Origin: Burkholderia stabilis
GTDB lineage: Bacteria; Pseudomonadota; Gammaproteobacteria; Burkholderiales; Burkholderiaceae
Reading direction: 5' to 3'
Assembly: GCF_001742165.1 (NCBI RefSeq)
Contig: NZ_CP016443.1
Coordinates: forward strand, 2,852,001 to 2,916,000
Length of the DNA: 64,000 nt
Position 1 is the stretch's first letter; every line of letters begins with the position of its first letter. Positions 17,636 to 27,461 of the stretch are shown piece after piece. The position numbers and the translations under genes are program-made. The notes beneath the pieces were generated by a model. That model was not told the DNA's origin, did not search any database, and saw only the letters and a program-made list of their open reading frames with translations.

Positions 17636-18162
17636 GCGGCCTCCTTTGTGGCACGCGCGTGAAGCGCCTGCGCAGCCGCCGCGACGCGCAATTGATATGC
17701 GATGAACGCAACGAGCTGCGACAGCGCGACGATCGCGGGTGTCGTGAGTCCGGCCGACTTCAGCGCATCGAGATCGGACGCGCGAGCGTCGGCGGGCGCG
17801 TGTGTCAGAAGCCGCGCATGGGCGAGGATCGCGCCGACGCGCGGCGCCAGTGCGTCGAACGCATCGGCGTCGGCGAGGGCAATCTCCTCGACGGTGCCGC
17901 CCGCATCGAGCAATCGCGTGCGATACGTCGCAGCCAGTGTGTGCGCGTTCGACCGTTGCGCGACATACCGCGCCGCATGCAGTCTTTCGGCCAACGAGAG
18001 ATCGGGCAACGCGGGATCGAACAGCGCGGTTTCGCTGAGTCGCGTATGGAGCAGCACCTTGTCGCGCGCGCGGCGCAGCGTGGCCACCGCATCGCCGTCG
18101 CGCAGGCCGGCCGCCGCGTCGATCGTGTCCGGCGCGGCGGCCGGCGTGATGGATTCAGTCAT
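17632..18162 (-). CDS. CMD-domain protein lacking the CxxC (Avi_7170 type)
   Basis: 176 residues with the helical carboxymuconolactone-decarboxylase fold (LHAARYVAQRSNAHTLAATYR, then GLTTPAIVALSQLVAFIAYQ). No Cys is present, so the peroxidase chemistry of its partner cannot occur here. A structural or substrate-binding role in a heteromer with the overlapping 197-residue protein is likely. The stop overlaps the partner's start by 4 bp (ATGA), which favours equal production. Confidence 0.8.
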   Translation of the reverse strand: MTESITPAAAPDTIDAAAGLRDGDAVATLRRARDKVLLHTRLSETALFDPALPDLSLAERLHAARYVAQRSNAHTLAATYRTRLLDAGGTVEEIALADADAFDALAPRVGAILAHARLLTHAPADARASDLDALKSAGLTTPAIVALSQLVAFIAYQLRVAAAAQALHARATKEAA

Positions 18163-18207
18163 CGTGTCGATTTCCCTTCGTCGTTCATGTGATCGATGGA
18201 CGCGCGC

Positions 18208-19632
18208 TTACGCGTCGGCGTCGCGCCATTCGTCGCCTTGCAGCTCCGCATTCGCGTAGGCGACCAGCGCGTCGTAGTGGCGGTCGCGGTCGGCATCGAA
18301 CAGCCGGCTCGCGATGCCGCGCGCGAGCCGCTTCGCGCCCGCGCTGATTGCCGGGATGTCGCCGGACAGCTTGCCGTGGCTCAGGCTCGCCGCATGGTTG
18401 AAGCAGTGGATGTGCGTGACGGCCGGGCATGCGCCGGGCTCGCGCTCCTGGAACGCGAACGCGGAGCCGAGATCGGGCGAATCGGCGAGTTCGTCGAGCC
18501 ATACGTCCGGCTCGGGCCGGTAGCGATCCTTCCAGCGCCGCACGTGCTGCCCGAACGACGCGAATTCCGCGCGGGTCGTCCAGTCCGAATGAAAGCCCGT
18601 CGCGAAGATCAGGAAGTCGACCGTGTAGCGCCCGCGCGGCGTCGTCACGTCGAGGCCGTCCGCGTGGCCGGCCAGCGTCTCGATCGGGCTGCCCGCATGA
18701 AAATGCGCATGCTCGTGCCGCGACACGCGCAGCACGCTGTCGCGCGGCGGCGGCGTTTGCGACGTCAGTGCGTAGTGCATGAAGCGCCACTTCGTCGCGT
18801 CGTCGAGATCGGCATAGCCGTGCACGAGGCCGGGGCTGCCGATACCGGTCAGCTTGTTGATGCGCGGAATGTCCGCGCGGCGGAAGAACAGGTCGACGCG
18901 CGCCGCGCCGGCTTCGAGCGCGGTGCCCGCATTGTCGAAGGCGGACGCGCCCGCGCCAACCACGCCGATACGCTTGCCGGCCAGCGCCGCGAAATCGATC
19001 GGCTCCGACGAATGCGCCCAGCGCGTGCGCGGCGCGCGTTGCGCAACGGGCGGCACATAGGGGCCGCCGAGCCCGTCGCGGCCCGTCGCGAGCACGACGT
19101 GCCGCGCGAGCAGCGTCTGCGCTTCGCCGCTGCCGTGCACGTCGAGCGCGAGCAGGCCGTCGTCGCGCGGGCGCAGCGCGAGCAGTGTCGTGTCGTTGCG
19201 CACGTTCAGGTCGAGCGCGCGCCGATACCAGCGCAGGTAGTCCATCCATTGCGTGCGCGGAATCTTGTAGAGCGCGTCCCAAGAGTCGCGGCCGTATTGC
19301 GCTTCGAACCACGCGCGGAACGTCAGCGCCGGCAAGCCGAGCGCGGGGCCGGCGAGCTGCTTCGGCGAGCGCAGCGTGTCCATTCGCGCGAACGTGACCC
19401 ACGGGCCTTCGTAGCCGGCCGGTGCGCGATCGATCACGCACTGGTTGTCGATGCCGAGCAGGCGCAGTTCGGCGGAGGCCGCGAGCCCGGCCATGCCGCC
19501 GCCGACGATCGCGACGTCGAGCACGCGCGCGCCGTCGGCTTCGCGCGGCGGCACCCACGACGGTGCGGGCAGGTCGAGCCAGCGCAGGTCCTGCGCGAGC
19601 CGCGCCTCGAGTGCGTCGAGCGGGGTCGTCAT
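18208..19632 (-). CDS. FAD/NAD(P)-binding oxidoreductase (flavin monooxygenase-like)
   Basis: 474 residues from ATG 19632 (MTTPLDALEARLAQDL). FAD-binding VAIVGGGMAGLAAS is near residue 42, ATGRDGLGG at about 187, a second nucleotide loop IGVVGAGASAFDNAG at about 228, and FLIFATGFHSDW at about 355. This is the two-dinucleotide arrangement of class B flavin monooxygenases. The strict Baeyer-Villiger fingerprint (FxGxxxHxxxW) is not seen. It is translationally coupled to the upstream LysR gene by a 4-bp overlap and precedes the two CMD genes, so all four likely serve one oxidative pathway fed by the divergent ABC importer. Confidence 0.82.
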   Translation of the reverse strand: MTTPLDALEARLAQDLRWLDLPAPSWVPPREADGARVLDVAIVGGGMAGLAASAELRLLGIDNQCVIDRAPAGYEGPWVTFARMDTLRSPKQLAGPALGLPALTFRAWFEAQYGRDSWDALYKIPRTQWMDYLRWYRRALDLNVRNDTTLLALRPRDDGLLALDVHGSGEAQTLLARHVVLATGRDGLGGPYVPPVAQRAPRTRWAHSSEPIDFAALAGKRIGVVGAGASAFDNAGTALEAGAARVDLFFRRADIPRINKLTGIGSPGLVHGYADLDDATKWRFMHYALTSQTPPPRDSVLRVSRHEHAHFHAGSPIETLAGHADGLDVTTPRGRYTVDFLIFATGFHSDWTTRAEFASFGQHVRRWKDRYRPEPDVWLDELADSPDLGSAFAFQEREPGACPAVTHIHCFNHAASLSHGKLSGDIPAISAGAKRLARGIASRLFDADRDRHYDALVAYANAELQGDEWRDADA

Positions 19633-20639
19633 GCGGCCTCCGGGCGGGTGCGACGCGCACGTGCGGCGCGCGGCGGGCGAGGCGCGCTGCTGCGCAGCCG
19701 GTCGCCGCGCAGCAGCGCGTCGTGCGCGGCGGCGTCGTGAAAGATCACGTCGTCGAGCAGCGCGCGCGTCGTGCGGTGCAGTGCGTCGAGCAGCGCATCG
19801 ACGGCGGCGGTACGCGGCTTGCCGGCGGGCGTCGCGACGCCGAATGCGAACGGGATGTCGACGTCGAGCGGGCGCGCGACGACGCCGTCCACCGGCAGCG
19901 CGACGCCGATGGCCGGGTCGACGATGCCGATGCCGATCCCCGCACGCGCGGCCATCACCGCGTTCAGCGACGCATTGGTTTCGATGAACACGCGTGCATC
20001 GACGCGCGCGGCCGCGAACGCCGCGTCGATGCGCTGGCGCAGCCGGTGCCGGTTCGCGACCGTCACGATGCGGCGGCGCGCGAGATCGCGCAGCGCGATG
20101 CGCGGCTTCGCCGCGAGCGGATCGCCGGCGGGCAGCACGGCGACGCACGGCGTTTGCGCGATCCAGTGCACGTCGAGGCCCGCGTGCGCCATCGGCAGCG
20201 TGACGACGCCGATGTCGGCCGTGCCGGCGAGCACCTCGTGCACGACGTGTTCGGCCGACTCGCTGCGCAACTGATAGTGCGGCGCGTGGGCGCCGTCGGG
20301 CAGCGCGGCGAGCGCGGCTGGCACGAGCGTGGCCGCGAGCGAAGGCGTCGCCGCGATGCGCACGGGTTCGGCCGTTTCGTCGCCGAGCGCGCGTGCCCGT
20401 GCCTCGATCGCGCGCAGGCCGACCAGCGAGCGCTCGACTTCCTCGTAGAGCAGGAAGGCGCGCCGTGTTGGTGTGACGCGCGGGCCGTGCCGGTCGAACA
20501 GCGCGTAGCCGAGATCGGCTTCGAGCTCCTGGATCTGCCGCGTGACGGCCGGTTGCGAGCGGCCGAGCAGTTCGCCTGCGCCGGTCACGCTGCCGGCCGA
20601 CATGACCGCGGAAAAGGCTTCGAGTTGATGCAGCTCCAT
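19629..20639 (-). CDS. LysR-family transcriptional regulator
   Basis: 336 residues from ATG 20639 (MELHQLEAFSAVMSAGSVTGA). The LysR helix-turn-helix at residues 1-60 (AGELLGRSQPAVTRQIQELE) and effector domain resemble the NocR/ArgP-like branch. The C-terminal 30 residues are Arg/Pro-rich and probably disordered. It heads the FAD oxidoreductase/CMD operon and is divergent from the branched-chain ABC importer, so it likely controls both directions. The same frame extends to 20894 without LysR character, so the inner start is used. Confidence 0.9.
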   Translation of the reverse strand: MELHQLEAFSAVMSAGSVTGAGELLGRSQPAVTRQIQELEADLGYALFDRHGPRVTPTRRAFLLYEEVERSLVGLRAIEARARALGDETAEPVRIAATPSLAATLVPAALAALPDGAHAPHYQLRSESAEHVVHEVLAGTADIGVVTLPMAHAGLDVHWIAQTPCVAVLPAGDPLAAKPRIALRDLARRRIVTVANRHRLRQRIDAAFAAARVDARVFIETNASLNAVMAARAGIGIGIVDPAIGVALPVDGVVARPLDVDIPFAFGVATPAGKPRTAAVDALLDALHRTTRALLDDVIFHDAAAHDALLRGDRLRSSAPRPPRAARARRTRPEAA

Positions 20640-20994
20640 GACGCGTTCCGATGATGCGATTTTCGCATTGTAGGAGTGCGAGCATGCGTGATTCATATAA
20701 TGATTTTTGCTATCGACAGCGTGAAAACTGCGAAGGGTGCGATCGCCGTGACGGCCGGTTGTGCGCGCATGCGCATCGGTGGCGTGTGCCGCCGCGCGAG
20801 AAACGTGAGTCGAATCAAGGCGATGCGACGGAGGCCGAGGCGTCGCATGACGCGCGGCGCGTGCATGGCCACCGACACGCGTTGTCCGCTTCACGCCGCG
20901 CGCGATATCGATATGCGCAAAACTTCGTTTGAACGCTCTGAACCGGATGGTTACATGCCCTCACTCTTTTCGACTGACTGAAGGTGGGGGCGGC
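20640..20994. other. Divergent regulatory region between LysR gene and ABC importer
   Basis: 355 bp without a convincing gene; small reading frames here lack coding bias. The 60 bp nearest the LysR start are AT-rich and contain TATAAT at 20696-20701, with no well-spaced -35 for the plus strand. A second AT-rich patch with AACTTCG and TTTTCGACTGACTG lies at 20920-20980, closer to the importer start, where GGTGGGGG precedes ATG 20995. This is the place to look for LysR boxes. Confidence 0.4.
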
Positions 20995-22188
20995 ATGAAC
21001 GTTTCGGGGAACGACGCACGCGGCGCATGGCGGCGCGTGCTGGGCACGGTGGCGGCGCTCGCTGCCGCATGGGGTTTGTCGGCGGGCGGCGCGTTTGCCG
21101 CGGGCGTATCGGGCGAGCCGGTCGTGATCGGCGTGAGCGGGCCGCTCACGGGCCAGGACGCGCAATACGGCGAGCAATGGAAGCGCGGTTTCGACCTCGC
21201 GCTCGACGAGATCAACGGCAGCGGCGGCATTCACGGCCGGCCGCTCGCGGTCGACTTCCAGGACAGCCGCAGCGACCCGCGCCAGGCGGTGGCGATCGCG
21301 CAGAAGTTCGTCGCCGATCCGCGCATCGTGATCGAACTCGGCGATTTCTCGAGCGCGACGTCGATGGCCGCGTCGCCGATCTACCAGCGCGGGCAACTGA
21401 TTCAATTCGGCTTCACGAACTCGCACCCGGATTTCACGAAGGGCGGCGATTATCTGTGGAGCACCGCGCTGAGCCAGGCCGAGGAACAGCCGCTGCTCGC
21501 GCGCTACGCGGTGAAGGAACTCGGCTTCAAGCGGATCGCGGTGCTGTACCTGAACACCGACTGGGGCCGCACCAGCAAGGACATCTTCGCGAAGGCGGTG
21601 ACCGGGCTCGGCGCGCAGGTCGTCGCGGCCGAAGGCTACCAGCCGACCGAGAAGGATTTTCGCTCGACGCTCGTGCGGATCGGCGCGTCGAAACCCGATT
21701 CGATCGTGCTGATCTCGTACTACGCGGACGGCGCGCAGATCGTGCGGCAGGCGCGCACGTCGGGCGTCACGCTGCCGATCGCGGCGGTCGGCTCCGTGTA
21801 TTCGCCGAAGTTCCTCGAACTGGGCGGCGCGGCCGTCGACGGCGTCTATACGGAATCGAACTTCTTCCCGGCCGAACCGCGCCCCGAGGTGCAGGCGTTC
21901 GTGCAGCGCTACCGCGCGAAATTCCATACCGATCCCGATTCGTTCGTGGCGCGCGCCTACGATGCGCTGATCCTGTCGGCGGAGGTGCTGCGCCGCTACG
22001 GCATGACGCGTCAGGCCGCGCACGACGGCTTCGCGAAAGTGAGCGACGTGCCGAGCGTGATCTTCGGCAAGGTGCGCTTCGATCCGCAGACGCGCCGCGT
22101 CGCGGGCGCGCGCACCGTGTATCTGGTGGTGAAGCAGGGGCAGTGGGCGCTGTGGGATGGCGCGAAGCCGCAGCTCGCCGCGCGCTGA
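20995..22188 (+). CDS. ABC transporter substrate-binding protein, branched-chain amino acid (LivJ/K) type
   Basis: 397 residues. A signal peptide ends near residue 36 (AGGAFAAG). The type-I periplasmic-binding fold has [34 protein letters not shown] and [16 protein letters not shown]. Members bind leucine-type amino acids, amides, urea or aromatic acids in the periplasm, and the ligand is not predictable here. It is the first gene of an importer operon with a fused permease and two ATPases. The operon is divergent from the FAD oxidoreductase/CMD set, which suggests its ligand is that pathway's substrate. Confidence 0.9.
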   Translation: MNVSGNDARGAWRRVLGTVAALAAAWGLSAGGAFAAGVSGEPVVIGVSGPLTGQDAQYGEQWKRGFDLALDEINGSGGIHGRPLAVDFQDSRSDPRQAVAIAQKFVADPRIVIELGDFSSATSMAASPIYQRGQLIQFGFTNSHPDFTKGGDYLWSTALSQAEEQPLLARYAVKELGFKRIAVLYLNTDWGRTSKDIFAKAVTGLGAQVVAAEGYQPTEKDFRSTLVRIGASKPDSIVLISYYADGAQIVRQARTSGVTLPIAAVGSVYSPKFLELGGAAVDGVYTESNFFPAEPRPEVQAFVQRYRAKFHTDPDSFVARAYDALILSAEVLRRYGMTRQAAHDGFAKVSDVPSVIFGKVRFDPQTRRVAGARTVYLVVKQGQWALWDGAKPQLAAR

Positions 22189-22210
22189 TTCGGGACGCGG
22201 ACGCATCGTG

Positions 22211-24022
22211 ATGGCTTCCTGGCTCGACTACACGCTCAACGGCCTCATCGTCGGCAACATCTACGCGCTGCTCGCGGTCGGGCTCGCGCTGATCTTCGGC
22301 GTGTCGCACCTGATCAACTTCGCGCACGGCTCGGTCTACATGGTCGGCGCGTTCATCGGCTGGCTGTGCCTGACGCGCTTCGGGCTGCCGCTGCCGGTCG
22401 CGCTCGCGGCGGTCGTCGTCGGGTGCGGCGCGCTCGGCGTCGCGATCGAGCGGATCGGGCTGCGGCCGCTACGCCACGCGGCGCGCATCGCGCCGCTGCT
22501 CGCGACGATCGGCATCAGCTTTATCCTCGACCAGCTCGCGCAGCTCGCCTTCGGCGCCGACCCGCGCGCCGTGCCGACGCCGCTGCCCGACTGGCACCTG
22601 CGGATCGCCGGTGCGACGCTCGGCTCGCTCGACCTGCTGATCGCGGGCATCGGCATCGCGGCAGCTGCGCTGCTGTACGGCTTCCTGCGCTTCACGCGGC
22701 TCGGCTGGGCCGTGCGCGCGACCGCGCAGGATCGCGACGCGGCGCTGCAGATGGGCGTCGACGTGGACCGCGTCAACCAGACCGTGTTCGCGATTGCGTG
22801 CGCGCTCGGCGGCGTGAGCGGGCTGCTGGTCGGCATGTACTACAACAGCATCGATCCGGCGATGGGTTTCCAGGCCACGCTGAAGGGCGTCGTCGCGCTG
22901 CTGATTGGCGGGCTCGGCAACGTGCCGGGCGCGATCGCGGGCAGCCTGCTGCTCGGTCTCGTCGAGAGCTACGGTGTCGCGCTGTTCGGCACGAGCTATC
23001 GCGACCTGTTTGCGTTCGGGCTACTGATCGTGTTCCTCGTGTGGCGGCCGAACGGCTTGTTCAGCGCGAAGCGCGCGCTGCCGCCCGAGCCGATGACGGG
23101 CACCTTCCTCGCGGCTGCGAAGGCCGTGTGCGTGCCGCGCCCGGTGCTCGTCGCGCTGATCGCGCTGGCGACCGTGCTGCCGTGGCTCGGCGTATCGCCA
23201 TACGTGCTGCAGACGCTGACCAACGCGTGGCTGTACGGCTTGCTCGCGCTGAGCCTCACGCTCGTTGCGGGCACGGTCGGGCAGATCTCGCTCGGCCACG
23301 CGGCGCTGCTCGTGATCGGCGCGTATGCGTCGGCGCTGCTGTCGTCGGATCTCGGCTGGTCGCCGGCCGTGACGATTCCGTGCGCGGGCGTCATCACGGC
23401 CGTGCTCGGCACGCTGCTCGTCTATCCGGCGTTCCGGCTGCGCGGGCATTACGTGTCGATCGCGACGCTCGGCATCGGCGAAGTGGTGAGCCTCGTGATC
23501 CTGAACTGGGACGGCCTCACGCGCGGCCCGCTCGGCATCACCGGCATCGCGCCGCTGCCGTGGGCGAGCACCGCGCGCGCCGCGTACTGGTTCACGCTCG
23601 CGGTGCTCGTCGTGCTCGCGCTCGTGCAGGTGCGGCTGCTGCGTTCGCATCTCGGCCGCACGCTGCGCGCGGTGCGCGAGGACGACGTCGCCGCGCGCGC
23701 GCACGGCATCGCACCGAACCGCTACAAGGCGATCGCGTTCGCGGTCGGCGGCGTCGCGGCCGGCGTGAGCGGCGGCATTGCCGCGCACCTGTACAGCTAC
23801 ATCAACCACCAGACGTTCGATTCGCAGGTGTCGATCCTCGCGCTGACGATGGTGATCCTCGGCGGGCTCGGCAACGTGCTCGGCGGCATCGTCGGCGCGG
23901 TCGCGCTGATCGGGTTGCCCGAGCTGTTCCGCTGGGCGGCCGACTACCGGATGCTGATCTACGGCGTCGTGCTGCTGCTGCTCGTCCGGTTCCGGCCGCA
24001 GGGCCTGCTCGGCACGGTGTGA
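22211..24022 (+). CDS. Fused branched-chain-type ABC permease (LivH-LivM)
   Basis: 603 residues. The N-terminal half (1-290) is LivH-like ([39 protein letters not shown]) and the C-terminal half (about 320-603) is LivM-like ([45 protein letters not shown]). A hydrophilic linker joins the two. One polypeptide therefore supplies both membrane subunits that are usually separate. A GTG at 22208 is an alternative start directly before ATG 22211. The ATPase gene follows after 11 bp. Confidence 0.9.
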   Translation: MASWLDYTLNGLIVGNIYALLAVGLALIFGVSHLINFAHGSVYMVGAFIGWLCLTRFGLPLPVALAAVVVGCGALGVAIERIGLRPLRHAARIAPLLATIGISFILDQLAQLAFGADPRAVPTPLPDWHLRIAGATLGSLDLLIAGIGIAAAALLYGFLRFTRLGWAVRATAQDRDAALQMGVDVDRVNQTVFAIACALGGVSGLLVGMYYNSIDPAMGFQATLKGVVALLIGGLGNVPGAIAGSLLLGLVESYGVALFGTSYRDLFAFGLLIVFLVWRPNGLFSAKRALPPEPMTGTFLAAAKAVCVPRPVLVALIALATVLPWLGVSPYVLQTLTNAWLYGLLALSLTLVAGTVGQISLGHAALLVIGAYASALLSSDLGWSPAVTIPCAGVITAVLGTLLVYPAFRLRGHYVSIATLGIGEVVSLVILNWDGLTRGPLGITGIAPLPWASTARAAYWFTLAVLVVLALVQVRLLRSHLGRTLRAVREDDVAARAHGIAPNRYKAIAFAVGGVAAGVSGGIAAHLYSYINHQTFDSQVSILALTMVILGGLGNVLGGIVGAVALIGLPELFRWAADYRMLIYGVVLLLLVRFRPQGLLGTV

Positions 24023-24033
24023 GGGGAAATGCG

Positions 24034-24891
24034 ATGACCACCAATCGACCTTTGCTCGACGTGCAGGGTTTGACGCGCCGTTTCGACGGCGTGACCGCGC
24101 TCGACGGTGCGAGCCTGACGCTTGCCGACGGCGAGCTGCTGAGCGTGATCGGGCCGAACGGCGCGGGCAAGTCGACGCTGTTCAACCTGATCGCGGGCGC
24201 CGACCGGCCCGACGCCGGCCGCGTGACGTTCGACGGCCGCGACATCACGGGCACGGCGCCTGAACGGCTCGCGGCGCTCGGCATCGCGCGCACGTTCCAG
24301 CACGGCCGTGTGTTCGGCAACCTGAGTGTGCTCGACAACGTGCTGATCGGCGCGCATGCGCGGCTGCGCGCGGCGCGGCCCGGGTGGCCCGCGCTCGGCG
24401 CGGCGGCCGAGGTGCTGCGCGCGCTCGTGCGGCCCGCGTCGGTGCGGCGCGAGGAGGCGGCGCTGCGCGACGAAGCACGCGCGATCGTCGCCGGATTCGG
24501 CGAACGGCTCACGCCGCGCATCGATCATCCGGCGCACAGCCTGTCGTATGCGAACCGGCGGCGCGTGGAGATCGGCCGCGCGCTCGCGCTGCATCCGCGC
24601 CTGTTGCTGCTCGACGAACCGACGGCCGGGATGAACGAGACGGAGACGGCCGAGATGCTGCAACTGATCCAGTCGCTGAAGGCACGCGGCCTGACGATCC
24701 TGCTGATCGAGCACAAGCTCGAACTCGTGATGCGCGTGTCAGACCGCGTGATGGTGCTCGACAACGGCGTGAAGATCGCCGAAGGCGCGCCGCGCGACGT
24801 GCGGCACGATCCGCGCGTGATCGAAGCCTATCTCGGCCGCCGGCATGCGGGCGACGCGGCCGCCGATCGCACGGCGCAGGCGGCCGCATGA
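24034..24891 (+). CDS. ABC transporter ATP-binding protein, LivG type
   Basis: 285 residues. Walker A GPNGAGKST is near residue 43. The signature region reads LSYANRRRVEIGRAL in place of LSGGQ, as is usual for LivG relatives, and Walker B is LLLLDEPTAG. The long insertion between Walker A and the signature (LRAARPGWPALGAAAEVLR) is typical of LivG. It energises import through the fused permease. Its stop overlaps an alternative ATG of the LivF gene. Confidence 0.92.
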   Translation: MTTNRPLLDVQGLTRRFDGVTALDGASLTLADGELLSVIGPNGAGKSTLFNLIAGADRPDAGRVTFDGRDITGTAPERLAALGIARTFQHGRVFGNLSVLDNVLIGAHARLRAARPGWPALGAAAEVLRALVRPASVRREEAALRDEARAIVAGFGERLTPRIDHPAHSLSYANRRRVEIGRALALHPRLLLLDEPTAGMNETETAEMLQLIQSLKARGLTILLIEHKLELVMRVSDRVMVLDNGVKIAEGAPRDVRHDPRVIEAYLGRRHAGDAAADRTAQAAA

Positions 24892-24920
24892 CGCCCCTTT
24901 CTTCCGGAACCCGAACGACC

Positions 24921-25652
24921 ATGACCGATGCGCTGCTGAAACTCGAACACCTCGACACGTTCTACGGGCCGGTGCAGGTGCATTTCGACGTGAACTTCGA
25001 AGTCGGGCGCGGGCAGATCGTGAGCCTGCTCGGCGGCAACGCGAGCGGCAAGTCGACGACGATGAAGCTGATCCTCGGGTTGATGCGGCCACGCCGCGGC
25101 GTCGTACGTTTCGACGGCGACGACGTGACCGCGCTCGCGACGCCGCAGCGCGTGCGGCGCGGGATTGCGGCCGTGCCCGAGGCGCGGCGGCTGTTCGGCG
25201 ACATGAGCGTGCGCGAGAACCTGCTGATGGGTGCGTACACGCGTGGCGACCGTACGGCGGTGGCGGAGGATTACGAGCGCGTGCTGGACCTGTTCCCACG
25301 CGTGCGAGAGCGACTGGCGCAACGCGCGGGCACGCTGTCGGGCGGCGAGCAGCAGATGCTCGCGATGGCGCGCGCGCTGATGGCGCGGCCGAAGCTGATC
25401 TGCATGGACGAGCCGACGATGGGGCTGTCGCCGCTTTACGTCGACAAGGTGCTCGAGCTGATCGATGCGATCAACCGGCAGGGCGTGACGGTGTTCATGG
25501 TCGAGCAGAATGCGAGCCTCGCGCTGGAGATCGCGCACTACGGGTACGTGCTGCAGACCGGGCGTGTGGTGCTCGAAGGGCCCGCGAAGGCGCTGCTCGA
25601 CGATGAGCGCGTGCGCGATGCGTATCTGGGTGGGGAAGCGGTGGCGGCGTAG
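24921..25652 (+). CDS. ABC transporter ATP-binding protein, LivF type
   Basis: 243 residues from ATG 24921 (MTDALLKLEHLDTFYG). An ATG at 24888, overlapping the LivG stop, would add 11 residues and could give coupled translation. Walker A is GGNASGKST, with Asn-Ala where Gly-Ala is usual. The signature is LSGGEQQMLAMARAL and Walker B is LICMDEPTMG. It is the last gene of the importer operon, and no terminator hairpin is evident after it. Confidence 0.92.
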   Translation: MTDALLKLEHLDTFYGPVQVHFDVNFEVGRGQIVSLLGGNASGKSTTMKLILGLMRPRRGVVRFDGDDVTALATPQRVRRGIAAVPEARRLFGDMSVRENLLMGAYTRGDRTAVAEDYERVLDLFPRVRERLAQRAGTLSGGEQQMLAMARALMARPKLICMDEPTMGLSPLYVDKVLELIDAINRQGVTVFMVEQNASLALEIAHYGYVLQTGRVVLEGPAKALLDDERVRDAYLGGEAVAA

Positions 25653-25734
25653 CGGGCGACATGCGATTCATAGGCGACGATTCCGCTCTTTTACCGTTGC
25701 GTCGCCGTGCCGATCGACCGATCGGATGAGATCG

Positions 25735-26118
25735 TTACGGAAGTTTCGCCAGCAAGCGGTCGCCGAACGATGGAGGAAGTTCGATGATGCCTTCGCCATC
25801 CGATGCGGCGGTGTCGTACACGACCGCGTCCTGGTCCCACGTCAGTCTGACAGGCTCTCCTCGTGGATAGCGAAACATGCGCTCGGCGATCAAGTCCATG
25901 TTGCTACTGCGATATAAGCGCAACACGACATGCTCACCCGGCCCGTAACAGTACGTTGCCGTGTAGTGCTGATGGCCCTGCCGGGATTGCTCCGTATGGC
26001 ACTGGCGCATGTGGTTCGTCTTCGATCGGATATCTACGCGCCATGCGTAGGGAAGCAGTGTTCCAATCAGTGCGACGGCAATGGCGACGCCTACGAGATA
26101 TTTCGAGGATCGCGTCAT
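25735..26118 (-). CDS. Small membrane-anchored protein, putative partner/immunity to the DUF6402 protein
   Basis: 127 residues from ATG 26118, overlapping the stop of the upstream DUF6402 gene by 4 bp. One N-terminal hydrophobic helix (YLVGVAIAVALIGTLLPYAW) is followed by a soluble domain with two Cys (RQCHTEQ and TYCYG), suggesting a periplasmic, possibly disulfide-bonded domain. I recognise no family. Translational coupling, small size and a single anchor fit an immunity-like or accessory partner, but this is inference. Base composition is lower in GC than the flanking operons. Confidence 0.65.
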   Translation of the reverse strand: MTRSSKYLVGVAIAVALIGTLLPYAWRVDIRSKTNHMRQCHTEQSRQGHQHYTATYCYGPGEHVVLRLYRSSNMDLIAERMFRYPRGEPVRLTWDQDAVVYDTAASDGEGIIELPPSFGDRLLAKLP

Positions 26119-27317
26119 GACAGGTTCACGTAGACGGGATACCGAAGACGAATAATCCGTCGATCGGAATAGATGACGAAATCGCCTCCGCGGCGGTGCT
26201 TTGTCTGCCACGCTCTGAAGTCCTGATTCCGGACCGGGTAGAGAAAATTTTCCTTTTTGCGAAGATCGCCCACACCGACTGGATAATCGATCCATGATCG
26301 ACCGAACGCATGCATCGCGAGCGTAGCAGGAACGAGATTTACGCTTCGCGCGTTCCAGTGGCCGAGGTATTGAGACGGTTCGCCCGGTTCGGTTCCGAAG
26401 GTGTAGTTATCCTTCACGTAGACGGATATATGCGTAATCGCGGCTGTCGTTCCGTCGAAGCTGATCTCGGCGCGCTCGACGGCGGCGTATAGGTTGAATG
26501 ATCCGAGTGCGCCGGTCAGATCGTCCGGAATGCCGTTAGCCTCGGTGAGACGCTTCAGGTACTGCAGTGCCTTCTGCTCGAAGGTCCCTTCTACCTTGGC
26601 ATACTGAAAATGAAAGTGGTGATGAATCAACTGAATATCGCCACTGCACATATCGGTGATCGAGATGACGGGATAGCGGTGTTTGTAGGGCAGCAACCGG
26701 GCGCGGATTACACGCAACGCGGCATTGCTATTGATCGCCGACGATGTCAGGTTGTCGAACTGTTCCTTCGCTCGGGCATATTTCAACACCCATTCGAGCT
26801 TTACCGTCGTCGTGTCGATCATGTCAGGGGGATACGGAACACCATCCTGATTGATGCCGTTTCGCTCGTCGTCGACGGTCGGGGAATAGTTCAAACGCCC
26901 CGCGAACCACTTTTCCATAAGTGTTGCTGATATGGGCATCATGAGCTTGCGCATTGCGCCGGGTATTTCCTGAATGTCGAACGGCTCGACCTGCGGTTCT
27001 TTCTTTTTCGGTTCAGGTGCAGGTGCAGGTGGTTTCGGCGGGGAGGGAGTATTCAGCCATTTCCTGAACCTGGCGTGGGCGTTCACCATACGCTCGATAT
27101 CGTCGAGCATCTTCGTGGCGGGATCGGGGCGTACTGTTTTGCGCGACTTGATCGGCTTATCTGCCGATACCTTCGAATCGGGAACGGGCGGCAGCCGGGC
27201 CATCGAAAGGCATAATCCGCGGATTATTCTGCATCCCTCGTCTCCTTCACAGTGCGTCCATCTCCAGAGCAGTTTGTTTGGTTTGTGATACGGCAGCTTC
27301 TGATTGTCGGCTTCCAT
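26115..27317 (-). CDS. DUF6402 family protein, function unknown (possible secreted/antagonism factor)
   Basis: 400 residues from ATG 27317 (MEADNQKLPYHKPNKL), preceded by GAGGGA. A shorter start at 27203 (MARLPPVPDSKV) is possible. Residues about 60-110 hold a Lys/Arg- and Pro-rich linker (PSPPKPPAPAPEPKKKEPQ). The C-terminal 270 residues form the conserved domain (ADDERNG-like region, DMCSGDIQLIHHHFHFQYAK, YLGHWNARSVNLVP, SWIDYPVGVGDLRKKENFLYPVRN). As I know the family, DUF6402 proteins occur in Burkholderiaceae in variable regions, sometimes near type VI secretion spike genes; none is here. No signal peptide or catalytic motif is evident. Lower GC suggests acquisition. Confidence 0.7.
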   Translation of the reverse strand: MEADNQKLPYHKPNKLLWRWTHCEGDEGCRIIRGLCLSMARLPPVPDSKVSADKPIKSRKTVRPDPATKMLDDIERMVNAHARFRKWLNTPSPPKPPAPAPEPKKKEPQVEPFDIQEIPGAMRKLMMPISATLMEKWFAGRLNYSPTVDDERNGINQDGVPYPPDMIDTTTVKLEWVLKYARAKEQFDNLTSSAINSNAALRVIRARLLPYKHRYPVISITDMCSGDIQLIHHHFHFQYAKVEGTFEQKALQYLKRLTEANGIPDDLTGALGSFNLYAAVERAEISFDGTTAAITHISVYVKDNYTFGTEPGEPSQYLGHWNARSVNLVPATLAMHAFGRSWIDYPVGVGDLRKKENFLYPVRNQDFRAWQTKHRRGGDFVIYSDRRIIRLRYPVYVNLS

Positions 27318-27461
27318 TTGTTGGCGTTCCCTCGTGCATCGCGAGCAAAGTGTCCGGCGATTCGAGCACAAACGTGCGAGCGACACAAAAACCGTCACGT
27401 TCTTGTAACAGTTGCCCGATTGAGGAAATGCGAATTCCTGTTCCTGTAATGGAATGGAGAG

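Noticed and set aside
20696..20701. TATAAT as a -10 for the ABC importer
   Set aside because: No -35 at 16-18 bp and almost 300 bp from the importer start; kept only as a note in the intergenic entry.
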